Origin: Campylobacterales bacterium
GTDB taxonomy: Bacteria; Campylobacterota; Campylobacteria; Campylobacterales; Sulfurimonadaceae
Reading direction: 5' to 3'
NCBI GenBank assembly: GCA_024277445.1
Contig: JAJRVE010000150.1
Span: forward strand, 1-38,654
Length of the DNA: 38,654 bases
Shown here: positions 18,088-27,729 of the stretch, piece by piece
Layout: each line of letters starts with the position of its first letter
Numbering within the stretch: position 1 is the stretch's first letter
Notes under the pieces: model-generated
The model's input: the letters and a program-made list of their open reading frames with translations, nothing else
Database searches by the model: none
What the model was told of the DNA's origin: nothing
Position numbers and translations under genes: made by a program

Positions 18088-19092
18088 TTACTTGATGTTT
18101 GTTGTCCAATATTCCCGTATCATGTTTTTTGTCGCCTCTGGAAGTGGGATATACCCTAACTTCTTAGCTGCTGCATCACCACTCTTAAATGCATAGTCAA
18201 AAAACTTAATGACTTTTTGGTTCATCTTAGCTTTCTCAACAGGAAGAAGGATAAATGTTGCGGCAACGATAGGGTACGATGTGTCACCTGGTTGTAGTGC
18301 TAGCATCGCATAAAAGTTGTCTTCTTTTGTCCATGAAGCGTACTTCGCGGCTGCTTTGAAGTTTGCCTCTTTAGCCTCTACCCATTTACCACTTGCTGTC
18401 TGAAGAACTGCCGCTGAAAGGTGGTTTTTCTCTTTGTAAGCGTTTTCGATATAACCAATAGTATATGGCGTCTGCTTAACAAGTGAAGCAACACCTTCGT
18501 TACCCTTACCACCAATACCAACAGCCCAGTCGATCGCCTTGCCCGCACCATAGTTGTCAGCCCAGTTTTTAGAGCTTTTGTTTAGGTAGTACGTAAAGTT
18601 GTATGTCGTACCCGATCCATCAGAACGGTGAACAACAATGATCTCTTGGTTAGGAAGTTTAAGTCCCTTGTTGTCCGCTACGATCGCCGCATCATTCCAC
18701 TTCGTGATCTTACCGGCAAAGATGTCTGCAACCACTTCATTTTTAAGATGCAGTTTTGCATCTTCGATACCAGGAACATTAAGCGCAATAACAATCGAAC
18801 CAATAACCGCAGGGAACTGAAGTAATTTTTTCTTCGCAAGCTCTTTTGACTTAAGAGGCTTGTCAGAAGCACCAAAGTTAACGATACGCTTAGAGATCTG
18901 CTTGATCCCGCCACCCGAACCGATAGACTGATAGTTTACACGTGAGTGAGTTTCTTTACCGTACTTGTAAGCCCAGTCGTAATAAAGTGGAGCTGGAAAT
19001 GATGCACCCGCACCACTAAACTTGTCGCCTGCGACAGAAGCAGTCGCAGCAACAGCAATAAGAAGAGCGCTTGTAGCTAATTTCTTGAACAT
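18088..19092 (-). CDS. pstS: Phosphate ABC transporter substrate-binding protein PstS
   Basis: Signal peptide; GAGASFPAPLYYDWAYKY, INYQSIGSGGGIKQI-like segment, RSDGSGTTYNFTYYL. Confidence 0.96.
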   Translation of the reverse strand: MFKKLATSALLIAVAATASVAGDKFSGAGASFPAPLYYDWAYKYGKETHSRVNYQSIGSGGGIKQISKRIVNFGASDKPLKSKELAKKKLLQFPAVIGSIVIALNVPGIEDAKLHLKNEVVADIFAGKITKWNDAAIVADNKGLKLPNQEIIVVHRSDGSGTTYNFTYYLNKSSKNWADNYGAGKAIDWAVGIGGKGNEGVASLVKQTPYTIGYIENAYKEKNHLSAAVLQTASGKWVEAKEANFKAAAKYASWTKEDNFYAMLALQPGDTSYPIVAATFILLPVEKAKMNQKVIKFFDYAFKSGDAAAKKLGYIPLPEATKNMIREYWTTNIK

Positions 19093-19123
19093 GTATATTC
19101 CTTGTTGGATGTTTGATGGTGGA

Positions 19124-19156
19124 ATAATAGGGTAGCAATGTAACGAGAAGGTTACA
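19124..19156 (-). promoter_or_regulatory. Pho-box promoter upstream of pstS
   Basis: Minus strand TGTAAC-CTTCT-CGTTAC-ATTGCTACCC-TATTAT, 10-nt spacer to the -10-like hexamer. Confidence 0.75.
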
Positions 19157-19429
19157 GAGGATTTCTTTCTAGTTTTTCTAATAGATTTACTTTTGATGTC
19201 TAGTTCCCTTGCCTATGAAATTGTGATTCTCCAAACTTTTCTACGATGCGAAATTTAGTTCCGCCCTGCATTGAGCTTTAGCTCTTTATCTCTGTCGCGC
19301 CAGAGAGTAATTTTTGAGAAAAGAGAGAGGCGCTGTTGTTGAGACGTTGTGGTTCAGCCACTAAAGCAGTCTGTTTATTGCCCTCTATATTTCTACGACT
19401 CAAGTAGCTAGTGCTGGGAGTTTGTTTGA

Positions 19430-19700
19430 GTGGGGATGAAAGCGCATGCTTTCACATTAATCAGTGCGTCACTGCTTGAGTTTATTCGTGGCATCTGCAA
19501 AGACGAGTGGAGTGAATGGAGTTCCGTTAAGAAAATGGCACTGTTTGACCATCGGGAGTTTGTCATTTTTAGGAATGAAATGAACGCAAGGAGTGAACCC
19601 GATAGCTATCGGGCTGTGACCAAAGGAAATCCCTTTAGGGAAAGCCGCCACGAGCGCTTTTTGGTTTCGTTTTTTGCGAATAAAAAAGGAAAGAGTATAG
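19430..19700. repeat. Dispersed intergenic repeat, copy a (boundaries approximate)
   Basis: Shares CACATTAATCARTGCGT, GAATGAAGTTCCGTTAA-like segment, GAGTTTGTCRTTTTTAGGAA, GCGCYTTTTTGGTTTCGTTTTT and AAAAAGGAAAGAGT blocks with copy b. Confidence 0.7.
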
Positions 19701-19747
19701 TCATGAATAGTATTGAGTCCAGAAAGTTAAAAGACCAAAATTATCTG

Positions 19748-19774
19748 TGGGTTCCTGCCTTCGCAGGAATGACG
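19748..19774. repeat. REP-like palindromic repeat, copy 3
   Basis: GTGGGTTCCTGCCTTCGCAGGAATGACG adjacent to the selO 3' end. Confidence 0.8.
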
Positions 19775-19776
19775 TA

Positions 19777-21210
19777 TCATGAAGAACAAGACAACTTCAA
19801 ATTCTTAAAAACTTTAGGCGCACTCCCCGCAAACGATTCCAACTCCACATGCTCATCAAAAGGAGCCCGAGCAAGTGTTAATAGCTCAAAAATCCCACTA
19901 AAATCACCCCGATCAGCCTTATCAATAGCATACTGCAACATATAGTTTTTCAAAACATACTTTGGGTTCGTTGCCAACATCTGCGTATGTCGCTCACTAA
20001 CAGAAGTCTGCTCTTTCTCTAATCGCTTAGAGTAATGTACAAGCCAGTCACGCATAGGGTCTTGCAAGTCACACATGGCCAAGATCGCACTACCATCGTC
20101 ATCATAACGACTCAAGATCCTGAAAAATGAGTTATAGTCTATACCCTCTTGTTGCATCATGCCAAACAGCCACCGTAACATAGGAAGATCATCCTCATCC
20201 TCGACTAACAGCCCCAACTTCTTACGCATAAACCCAATATAGTACTCACTGTAAAGCGTTTCATACTTTGCTAAAGCCTCTTGCATCCGCTCAAAACTGA
20301 TTAGTGGAGAGAGCGCATGCATCAACATGGAGAGGTTCCACTGCGCCACTGCTGGTTGCTGACCAAAAGCGTAACGCCCTTGCGTGTCCGTATGGTTACA
20401 GATGTACTCAAAGTCATAGTCATCTAAAAAGGCGAAAGGGCCATAGTCTATGGTCAGTCCTGCCATCGACATATTGTCCGTGTTCATCACGCCATGGTTA
20501 AAGCCTACCCCTTGCCACTTTGCCAAAAGTAGCGCTGTTCTGTCTACCAACTCCTCAAACATCAAGAAGTAAGCATCCTTTTGACCTTTAAGGTGGGCAT
20601 AGCTCTCATCGATCACATAGTCAGCCAAAGCTTCTAACTTATCAAACTGCTTCGTGTTATAGAAGTACTCAAAGGTACCAAAGCGCACCCAAGAGGTCGA
20701 CATACGAAGGACTATCGCCCCTTTTTCCCAACGTTCACGTGCTACATCATGCTCAGAACCTATTAACGCCAAGGCACGAGAAGTAGCTATATGAAGCCCG
20801 CACATTGCCTCAGACATAAGGTACTCACGTATGGAAGAGCGAAGTACCGCCCGTCCATCACCTTGACGAGAGTAAAGTGTCTGACCTGCCCCTTTAAGCT
20901 GTAGGTTCCAACCATTTTCTGTTTTACCTAAGTTGATAGCACGACCATCTCCAAGTCGAGGTACAAAGTGACCAAACTGATGTCCTGCATAACACATAGC
21001 AAAAGGTTCACTTCCCTCTAGTAAGGCGTCACCATTAGTGATCTGTGTCAGAAAATCTTCGTCATCTATTTCAACTCCCAATATCTCAGCCGCATCAGGG
21101 CTATAACTAATAAGAAATGGATTTTTAAGAGGGCTAATATCTGTTTTGTCGTGGAACTCTGCCTCTAATTCTAAGTAGGGCATCTGGACTTTTAAATCTT
21201 TTAATTTCAT
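19777..21210 (-). CDS. selO: SelO (YdiU/UPF0061) protein adenylyltransferase
   Basis: AMCYAGHQFGHFVPRLGDGRAINLG, LKGAGQTLYSRQGDGRAVLRSSIREYLMSEAM, VMNTDNMSMAGLTIDYGPFAF. Confidence 0.95.
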   Translation of the reverse strand: MKLKDLKVQMPYLELEAEFHDKTDISPLKNPFLISYSPDAAEILGVEIDDEDFLTQITNGDALLEGSEPFAMCYAGHQFGHFVPRLGDGRAINLGKTENGWNLQLKGAGQTLYSRQGDGRAVLRSSIREYLMSEAMCGLHIATSRALALIGSEHDVARERWEKGAIVLRMSTSWVRFGTFEYFYNTKQFDKLEALADYVIDESYAHLKGQKDAYFLMFEELVDRTALLLAKWQGVGFNHGVMNTDNMSMAGLTIDYGPFAFLDDYDFEYICNHTDTQGRYAFGQQPAVAQWNLSMLMHALSPLISFERMQEALAKYETLYSEYYIGFMRKKLGLLVEDEDDLPMLRWLFGMMQQEGIDYNSFFRILSRYDDDGSAILAMCDLQDPMRDWLVHYSKRLEKEQTSVSERHTQMLATNPKYVLKNYMLQYAIDKADRGDFSGIFELLTLARAPFDEHVELESFAGSAPKVFKNLKLSCSS

Positions 21211-21410
21211 GATGAAGTTTTAGCAGAGAGTTTGTGAAAGTGTTCATGTTTTGTGAGGAAGATTATTTTATTAAGAAAAAGAGAAGAGAATGGGTAGTCG
21301 AAGTGTACTTTAAAGATAAAAGCAACAATCCTCCAGCAGAGGGACATGACTTCTATTTTAGCATAGCGTTAAAAAATGGACGCCGTGTCCCACTCCATCA
21401 AGATAGTAAG

Positions 21411-21482
21411 CTGTGCCGGATGTGAACCCGGTAGCGCACTGGTGTGCGTGGAGTGGTGAACTCCGGTGCAAATTGCGCCGAT
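21411..21482 (-). repeat. Structured repeat family SR, copy 3, core only, downstream of typA
   Basis: TGTGCCGGATGTGAACCCGGTAGCGCACTGGTGTGCGT...GGTGAACTCCGGTGCAAATTGCGCCG closely matches copy 2; terminal repeats not recognisable. Confidence 0.8.
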
Positions 21483-21505
21483 ACCCGAGGGGGCAGACCC
21501 AGCTA

Positions 21506-23311
21506 CTACTTCTTACGGGCGTGGCGCTTGCGCTCTGACTCTGTTAGGTATACTTTACGTACACGAATACTCTCTGGAGTAATCTCAAGAAGCTCATCGT
21601 CTTCGATCCACTCTAGTGCTCTTTCTAGTGAAAGGTCACGTGGTGGAACAAGTTTGATCGCCTCATCTGCACCAGATGAACGAACGTTTGACTGTGCCTT
21701 ACCTTTAATCGGGTTAACTGCAAGGTCATTTGAACGCGCGTGCTCGCCAACGATCATACCTTCGTAAACCTTCGTCTGTGGTCCAACAAAAAGAACACCA
21801 CGATCTTGAAGACCGAAAAGTGAGAATGAAAGTGTTACACCATTTTCCATAGAAACGAGTGCGCCATACTGACGAGACTCAACTGCGCCAGAGAATGGAC
21901 GGAACTCGATGAAAGAGTGGTTCATAACACCCTCACCTTTTGTGTCTGTCAAGAACTGACCACGGAAACCGATCAATGAACGAGCAGGGATCTCGAACTC
22001 AATACGCTGGAAACCAGAACCCATTGGGATCATAGACTTCATCTCAGCCTTACGCTTACCAAGACGCTCGATAACACCACCTGAAAGATCTTCAGGAACG
22101 TCGATGACTAGGTGCTCAAATGGCTCACATTTAACGCCTTCGATCTCACGTTGGATAACTTGTGGACGAGAGATTCCGAACTCGAAACCTTCACGACGCA
22201 TGTTCTCAGCAAGTACAGTAATCTGAAGCTCACCACGTCCGCTAACACGGAATTTACCCTCACCAATACGCTCAAAACGCATGGCAACGTTCGTTGTCAT
22301 CTCAGACTCAAGACGCTCTTGGATCTTGTTCGATGTTACGTGCTTACCTTCTTGACCTGCAAGTGGTGAGTTGTTAACTGAGAAGATAACAGAAAGTGTT
22401 GGCTCTTCTACGTGCATTGGGTCAAGTGCTACAGGGTTGTTAGGATCACATACCGTGTCACCAACATCTACTGTCTCAAGACCAGCGAAGGCAACGATAT
22501 CACCTGCTTCTGCTGTGTCAATCTCCATACGCTGAAGACCAAGGAAACCGATAAGCTTAGAGATCTTACCTTTTACAAGTTCACCGTCTGCTTTTGCAAG
22601 AAGAACGCTGTCACCCTTAGAGATCTGACCATTAAAGATACGTGCAATACCAATCTTACCTACGTAGTTATCGTAGTCAAGTGTAAAGACCTGTGCCTGT
22701 GCAGAGTTCTCTTTGTCCCCTTGAGGCTCAGGAACATCTTCGATAATTGACTTGAAAAGACAAGTAAAGTCACCATCTTCGTCATCCATATCTTCTTTAG
22801 CGATACCATCACGTGCAGCCGCGTAGATAACTTTGAAGTCTTGTTGCTCATCGGTTGCACCCATGTCAGCGAAGAGGTCAAAGACTTCATCAACAACACG
22901 ATCACATTCAGCTTCTGGCTTGTCGATCTTGTTAATAACAACGATAGGTGTAATTCCCATTGCTAGCATTTTCTTAACAACAAACTTAGTCTGTGGCATA
23001 ACACCTTCGTAAGCATCAACAAGGATTAAAGCCCCATCAACCATCTTAAGTACACGCTCAACTTCTCCACCGAAGTCCGCGTGACCCGGAGTGTCAATGA
23101 TGTTAATCTTGTAACCATCATAACGGATAGCCGTGTTCTTAGAAAGAATCGTAATTCCACGCTCTTTTTCGATGTCGTTTGAGTCCATGGCACGTTCGTC
23201 ATGCTGCTCATGATCTCCAAATGTACCTGACTGCTGAAGTAGTCCGTCTACGAGTGTTGTTTTACCGTGGTCAACGTGTGCGATTACGGCGATGTTTCTG
23301 ATTTTTTGCAT
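21506..23311 (-). CDS. typA: Translational GTPase TypA/BipA
   Basis: [55 protein letters not shown]; BipA C-terminal domain. Confidence 0.97.
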   Translation of the reverse strand: MQKIRNIAVIAHVDHGKTTLVDGLLQQSGTFGDHEQHDERAMDSNDIEKERGITILSKNTAIRYDGYKINIIDTPGHADFGGEVERVLKMVDGALILVDAYEGVMPQTKFVVKKMLAMGITPIVVINKIDKPEAECDRVVDEVFDLFADMGATDEQQDFKVIYAAARDGIAKEDMDDEDGDFTCLFKSIIEDVPEPQGDKENSAQAQVFTLDYDNYVGKIGIARIFNGQISKGDSVLLAKADGELVKGKISKLIGFLGLQRMEIDTAEAGDIVAFAGLETVDVGDTVCDPNNPVALDPMHVEEPTLSVIFSVNNSPLAGQEGKHVTSNKIQERLESEMTTNVAMRFERIGEGKFRVSGRGELQITVLAENMRREGFEFGISRPQVIQREIEGVKCEPFEHLVIDVPEDLSGGVIERLGKRKAEMKSMIPMGSGFQRIEFEIPARSLIGFRGQFLTDTKGEGVMNHSFIEFRPFSGAVESRQYGALVSMENGVTLSFSLFGLQDRGVLFVGPQTKVYEGMIVGEHARSNDLAVNPIKGKAQSNVRSSGADEAIKLVPPRDLSLERALEWIEDDELLEITPESIRVRKVYLTESERKRHARKK

Positions 23312-23499
23312 TGTGTTTCCTTGCTTTGTTTCTGTCTATATGTTTAGACTTTTCATAGTCACTCAAATGAGTCGCTACAAAAAGCCTGAATGAAGCAGAA
23401 GTTTTAATTTCGCGATTATATCTAAAAAGTGCTAAGAAAGGGTTTTATCTCTTTCAATAGTGTTGGTGAACTTAAGTTTTGTAAGGAAATGAGGCGTAT

Positions 23500-23752
23500 A
23501 AATAGGAATGAAAGCGACTAGCTCTCACATTAATCAATGCGTTACCCCTTGAAGCTCTCTCTAACATCTGCAGGGCTGAATGAAACGAATGAAGTTCCGT
23601 TAAAAAAACGACACTGTCTGAGCTGAAAGCGAGTTTGTCGTTTTTAGGAACGCAAAGAGTGGAATGAAGGAAGTCGCGAGCTAGCGATCCCGAAGCCGTT
23701 AGAGGCGCCTTTTTGGTTTCGTTTTTGGGCAGTGCCAAAAAGGAAAGAGTTA
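23500..23752. repeat. Dispersed intergenic repeat, copy b (boundaries approximate)
   Basis: Collinear similarity blocks with 19430-19700, read by eye. Confidence 0.7.
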
Positions 23753-23867
23753 TGAGACAAAGTTCAAATCATCAAGCAATCCAAACAAATCAAATAAAAC
23801 ATCATTTTTAACAAAACTAAAAATTTGATGTATACTAACCTAACATTAACGCAAACAGGAGTTAAAA

Positions 23868-24920
23868 ATGAGTAAAACAATGACCTTGCTAACCACCAAA
23901 CCAAAGCAAAAAATGAGAATCGGTGCCGTAGCACTCTCCCTCTTTTACCTTTTTAGTGCCCAACTCTATGCCAAAGATGTCAAAGTTAACCTCACTGACC
24001 AACAGATCAATAAAGTATTAAAAGACGCCTACAACAAGTTCAAAGATGACAACGGCGGTAAAAACGCTGACTACATTAAAGAGCTCGCTGTTGTTGATCC
24101 TAAGATCTTTGGTATCTCTATCGTTACGGCTGAGGGTAAAGTCTATGAAGCAGGCGACACCACTGCTGTTGTCTCCATACAGTCCATCTCTAAGCCCTTT
24201 ACAGCCGCTCTTCTTATGGAAGAAAAAGGTAAAAAGTTTCTCCAAGATAAGATCGGAGTAAATGCCACCGGTATGGCCTTTAACTCTGTGATAGCCATAG
24301 AGTTACACGGTCGTACGGCGAGTAACCCACTCGTTAATGCTGGTGCTATCCAGTCTACAAGCTGGATCAAAGCGAAGGACTCTGCAGAGCGTTGGACAAA
24401 GATCAAAAAAAACATGGACGGCTACGCTGGTCGTAAACTACCATTTAACAAAAAAGTCTACATCTCAGAGGTCAATGACAACAAAAGCAACCAAGCCATC
24501 TCGAAACTTCTTGATGCAAACAACCTTATGGGTTCTGATCCACTTGAGGCAACAACCGTCTATACCAAGCAGTGTTCTGTTAACGTCGCAGCACATGACC
24601 TCGGTATGATGGGGGCAACACTGGCAAACCATGGTGTTAACCCTAAAACTAAAAAACGAATGCTTAAAGAAAAGAACGTTGCACCACTTCTTGCCGTTAT
24701 GGCAACAGCCGGTCTTTATGACAACGCAGGTGACTGGTTATATGTCACAGGAACACCGGCTAAAAGTGGTGTTGGTGGAGGCATCTTAGCCGTCATCCCA
24801 GGTAAACTTGCCATCGGTGTCGTCTCTCCACCACTTGACCAGTACGGTAACAGTGTACGTGGGCAAAAAGCAGCCATCTACATCATCGAGCAGTTGGGTC
24901 TTAACCCTTACGCACAGTAA
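23868..24920 (+). CDS. glsA: Glutaminase A family with N-terminal signal peptide
   Basis: AVVSIQSISKPF (SxxK), NPLVNAGAI, SNQAISKLLDANNLM, GVGGGILAVIPGK glutaminase motifs; signal-like KMRIGAVALSLFYLFSAQLYAKD. Confidence 0.9.
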   Translation: MSKTMTLLTTKPKQKMRIGAVALSLFYLFSAQLYAKDVKVNLTDQQINKVLKDAYNKFKDDNGGKNADYIKELAVVDPKIFGISIVTAEGKVYEAGDTTAVVSIQSISKPFTAALLMEEKGKKFLQDKIGVNATGMAFNSVIAIELHGRTASNPLVNAGAIQSTSWIKAKDSAERWTKIKKNMDGYAGRKLPFNKKVYISEVNDNKSNQAISKLLDANNLMGSDPLEATTVYTKQCSVNVAAHDLGMMGATLANHGVNPKTKKRMLKEKNVAPLLAVMATAGLYDNAGDWLYVTGTPAKSGVGGGILAVIPGKLAIGVVSPPLDQYGNSVRGQKAAIYIIEQLGLNPYAQ

Positions 24921-24940
24921 TCTGACTCAAGGAGTTCAAA

Positions 24941-26422
24941 ATGAAATATTCTCTCTTAACAGCGATGCTCTTAGCCCTTGTAGCAACAACAGCCTCCGCA
25001 TCCAAAACACACTTAGATGAGCACAAGACCCTTAACTCTGATTCAGAGCTTCAAGATCGCACCGAGAGTGTTAAGTACAAAAATGCACATGCACAGCCAG
25101 GAAACCTCTCGCAAGATCACACCTATGAGCCTGGGCAGTTTACCAAGCGTGGACTAGAACTCGGGGCTGGTTGGATAGTCACAGGGGACTTACGTCTAGG
25201 TTGGGTTCAGTACGATTACAAAAACCCTCCCCCAGGAAAATCAACTGTTAATAAAGGCCATCTTGACTCTAAAGGTTTCTATACCGTTGGAAAACTCGCC
25301 ATTGAGACACCAAAATGGCATGGACTCTCTGCAAAACTCATGGGTGCTGGCACTACAGACTTCGGGCTAAATGATCCTGCCTATGAAAGTCGAAACTTTG
25401 TTTTTAATGCTGCAGATCCTAAGTCCTATGGTATCGTTCAAGAGGCTTACATAAAGTATCAAGAAAATGGCAATACAGCACTGATTGGTCGCCAAGAGTT
25501 AACTACACCAATGGTTGATGCGGATGATTGGTATATGTTTGCAAATAGTTTCGAGCTAGCTTACTACGCAAACACCATGTTAGAAAACAACCTCTTTGCC
25601 TTTGGTTATTTCTATAAGATGGCGGGTGTTTGGGATTCTGGTGCTTATGATACTAACGTAGCTCCACTCGGTGGTACTAAGTTTTACAGTATGTCTCAAG
25701 CCAGTTTTGCTTCGCAAGAGGACAAAGACAACGCGGGTGACACCGGTATCATCACCGCTACCTATCAGTATGACGACGACACCAACAACCTCCAACTCTG
25801 GAACTACTACGCAACTGACCTCTACAACACACTTTTTGCCCAATATGACTTTAAGTCTAAAGCAGGTGGTTTTTCTTATGATCTCGGTGCACAGTTTATT
25901 AACTGGAAAGAGGTTGGGCAGTTAGCTGATAATGCAAAACTTGATCGCGCGGCAGGTTCAGCTGGTCGTTCAATTGACGCCAGTCTCTACTCCATCCGTT
26001 TTGATGGTTCATTTGACAATGGCATCAACTTCGCCACCGGTGCTGCCAAATACTCTGATGGTGATGGCTTTAGTACTGTTCTTGGAGCATGGGGTGGTTA
26101 CCCATACTTCGCTAACGGTATGATCTTTCACTTCTTTGAAGCAGGGACCTTGCAAAATGCCGCTTCATACAAGGCACAACTTGGTTATGACATCTTAGAT
26201 GGACTTTGGTTGGGTGGGCGTTACACTTATTGGGACTTAGACTCATCCAAATCTATTAGTTCATCTACAGGAAAAGGTCAAGACACCATGCAGATGTACG
26301 GTGTTCGTCTTAGCTATAGTGGTGTTGCAGGTACTTACTTCACTGGCACATATGAGTACGTAGACTTAGACCAACAGCCAAGTATAAACTCTCTCCGCCT
26401 CATCGGTGGTATTAAGTTCTAA
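24941..26422 (+). CDS. OprD-like outer membrane porin
   Basis: Signal peptide MKYSLLTAMLLALVATTASAS; beta-strand-rich; terminal F in LRLIGGIKF; 20 bp downstream of the glutaminase gene. Confidence 0.75.
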   Translation: MKYSLLTAMLLALVATTASASKTHLDEHKTLNSDSELQDRTESVKYKNAHAQPGNLSQDHTYEPGQFTKRGLELGAGWIVTGDLRLGWVQYDYKNPPPGKSTVNKGHLDSKGFYTVGKLAIETPKWHGLSAKLMGAGTTDFGLNDPAYESRNFVFNAADPKSYGIVQEAYIKYQENGNTALIGRQELTTPMVDADDWYMFANSFELAYYANTMLENNLFAFGYFYKMAGVWDSGAYDTNVAPLGGTKFYSMSQASFASQEDKDNAGDTGIITATYQYDDDTNNLQLWNYYATDLYNTLFAQYDFKSKAGGFSYDLGAQFINWKEVGQLADNAKLDRAAGSAGRSIDASLYSIRFDGSFDNGINFATGAAKYSDGDGFSTVLGAWGGYPYFANGMIFHFFEAGTLQNAASYKAQLGYDILDGLWLGGRYTYWDLDSSKSISSSTGKGQDTMQMYGVRLSYSGVAGTYFTGTYEYVDLDQQPSINSLRLIGGIKF

Positions 26423-26440
26423 CACTTTTTATTCTAGAGT

Positions 26441-26456
26441 CCTCGTTAAACCGAGG
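26441..26456 (+). terminator. Rho-independent-like terminator after the porin gene
   Basis: CCTCG-TTAAAC-CGAGG followed by TTTCTACCTTTC. Confidence 0.6.
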
Positions 26457-26585
26457 TTTCTACCTTTCATTTCTTTTAAAAAACTACCTTCGTTATAAAG
26501 AATTATCAATATATGGCTATACTAATGTTTTTAAATATAGGTACACACAATATTTTATGCCTATAAAAGGACTTTTTACACCTCT

Positions 26586-27626
26586 ATGGACTTACTAATA
26601 CTTTTTTTCTTTCTTTCGGTGAGCATCTCTTTTCTCTGCTCCATCTTAGAATCCGTACTCCTCTCTGTTAATATGTCATATGTCTCTGTTTTAGAGAAAG
26701 AACGCCCGAAAATCGGTCAACTTCTTAAAAACCACAAACTCGACATCAACAAATCCATCGCATCTATCTTGATCTTAAACACCATCGCCAACACACTCGG
26801 TGCGGCTGTTGTCGGTGCACAAGCGGCAATCGTCTTTGGTAACGAAGCGATGGTTATCGTCTCTGTCATCTTGACCTTTGCCATCTTGTTTTTCTCGGAG
26901 ATCATCCCTAAGACCATTGGTGCCATCTACTGGAAACAGTTAGCACCTATGGCAACACAGATCATTCGTGTCTTCATCTGGATCACGTACCCTGTCATCG
27001 TCTTAACCCTTTTTGTCACCAACCGCATCTCAAAAGGTCAAGATGATGCGAACACCTTTACCAAAGAAGAGCTACTCGAAAGTATGCTTATCAGTGAAGA
27101 TGATGGAGTTATTGATGAGAAAGAGTCTGACTTCATCGAGAACATCTTAAACCTTGACAAGATCAAAGTGGGTGACGTCTTAACACCACGAAGTGTTGTC
27201 TTCGCCCTAGATGAGAGTATGACACTCAAAGAGGTTATCAACAACGAAGAGGACATCTACAAATTCTCCCGTATCCCTGTTTACAGAGAGTCCATCGAAG
27301 ATGTTACCGGCATCGTTATGACCAAAAAGATCTTTAAGTACGCACGCCAAAATGAGAACCAGACCTTGGCAGACATCAAAAAAGAGATCTTTGTGCTCAA
27401 CGAAAAGATCCCTGTTTCCAAAGCACTCGACCTCTTTATCGCTAAAAAAGACCATATGTTTCTCGTGCAAGACAGTTATGATCAAACCGAGGGCATCTTA
27501 ACCCTTGAGGATTGTGTCGAGACCATCTTGGGTGTTGAGATCGTGGATGAGAGTGATAGTATCGACGACATGCGTGAACTCGCCAAACTCAAGATGAAGA
27601 TGAAGCGTAAGGCAAAAGAGAACTAA
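26586..27626 (+). CDS. CNNM (DUF21) plus CBS-domain membrane protein, HlyC/CorC-like
   Basis: N-terminal TM DUF21 domain (SEIIPKTIGAIYW), then paired CBS domains (VLTPRSVVFALDE..., LEDCVETILGVEIVDE). Confidence 0.9.
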   Translation: MDLLILFFFLSVSISFLCSILESVLLSVNMSYVSVLEKERPKIGQLLKNHKLDINKSIASILILNTIANTLGAAVVGAQAAIVFGNEAMVIVSVILTFAILFFSEIIPKTIGAIYWKQLAPMATQIIRVFIWITYPVIVLTLFVTNRISKGQDDANTFTKEELLESMLISEDDGVIDEKESDFIENILNLDKIKVGDVLTPRSVVFALDESMTLKEVINNEEDIYKFSRIPVYRESIEDVTGIVMTKKIFKYARQNENQTLADIKKEIFVLNEKIPVSKALDLFIAKKDHMFLVQDSYDQTEGILTLEDCVETILGVEIVDESDSIDDMRELAKLKMKMKRKAKEN

Positions 27627-27639
27627 CCCACGAACAAAA

Positions 27640-27664
27640 AGAGATCCTTTTTTAGGGATCTCTC
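27640..27664 (+). terminator. Terminator hairpin after the CNNM/CBS gene
   Basis: AGAGATCC-TTTTTTA-GGGATCTCT inverted repeat. Confidence 0.55.
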
Positions 27665-27729
27665 TACCAAACTACTTTTCACATTATTTCAACACTTTTT
27701 CTCTCTACACTTCTTTTTTACGAAGGAAT

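Noticed and set aside
19430-19945. 171-aa plus-strand ORF as a gene
   Set aside because: It spans the dispersed repeat, the REP hairpin and the antisense of the selO 3' end; no coherent protein.
21420-21446. Minus-strand CCGGGTTCACATCCGG resembles a tRNA T-arm
   Set aside because: No acceptor/anticodon arm pattern around it, and copy 1 of the repeat lacks the stem; not a tRNA.
23472-23738. 88-aa minus-strand ORF as a real gene
   Set aside because: It lies within the intergenic repeat (copy b), and the matching region of copy a is frame-disrupted; treated as repeat-derived.
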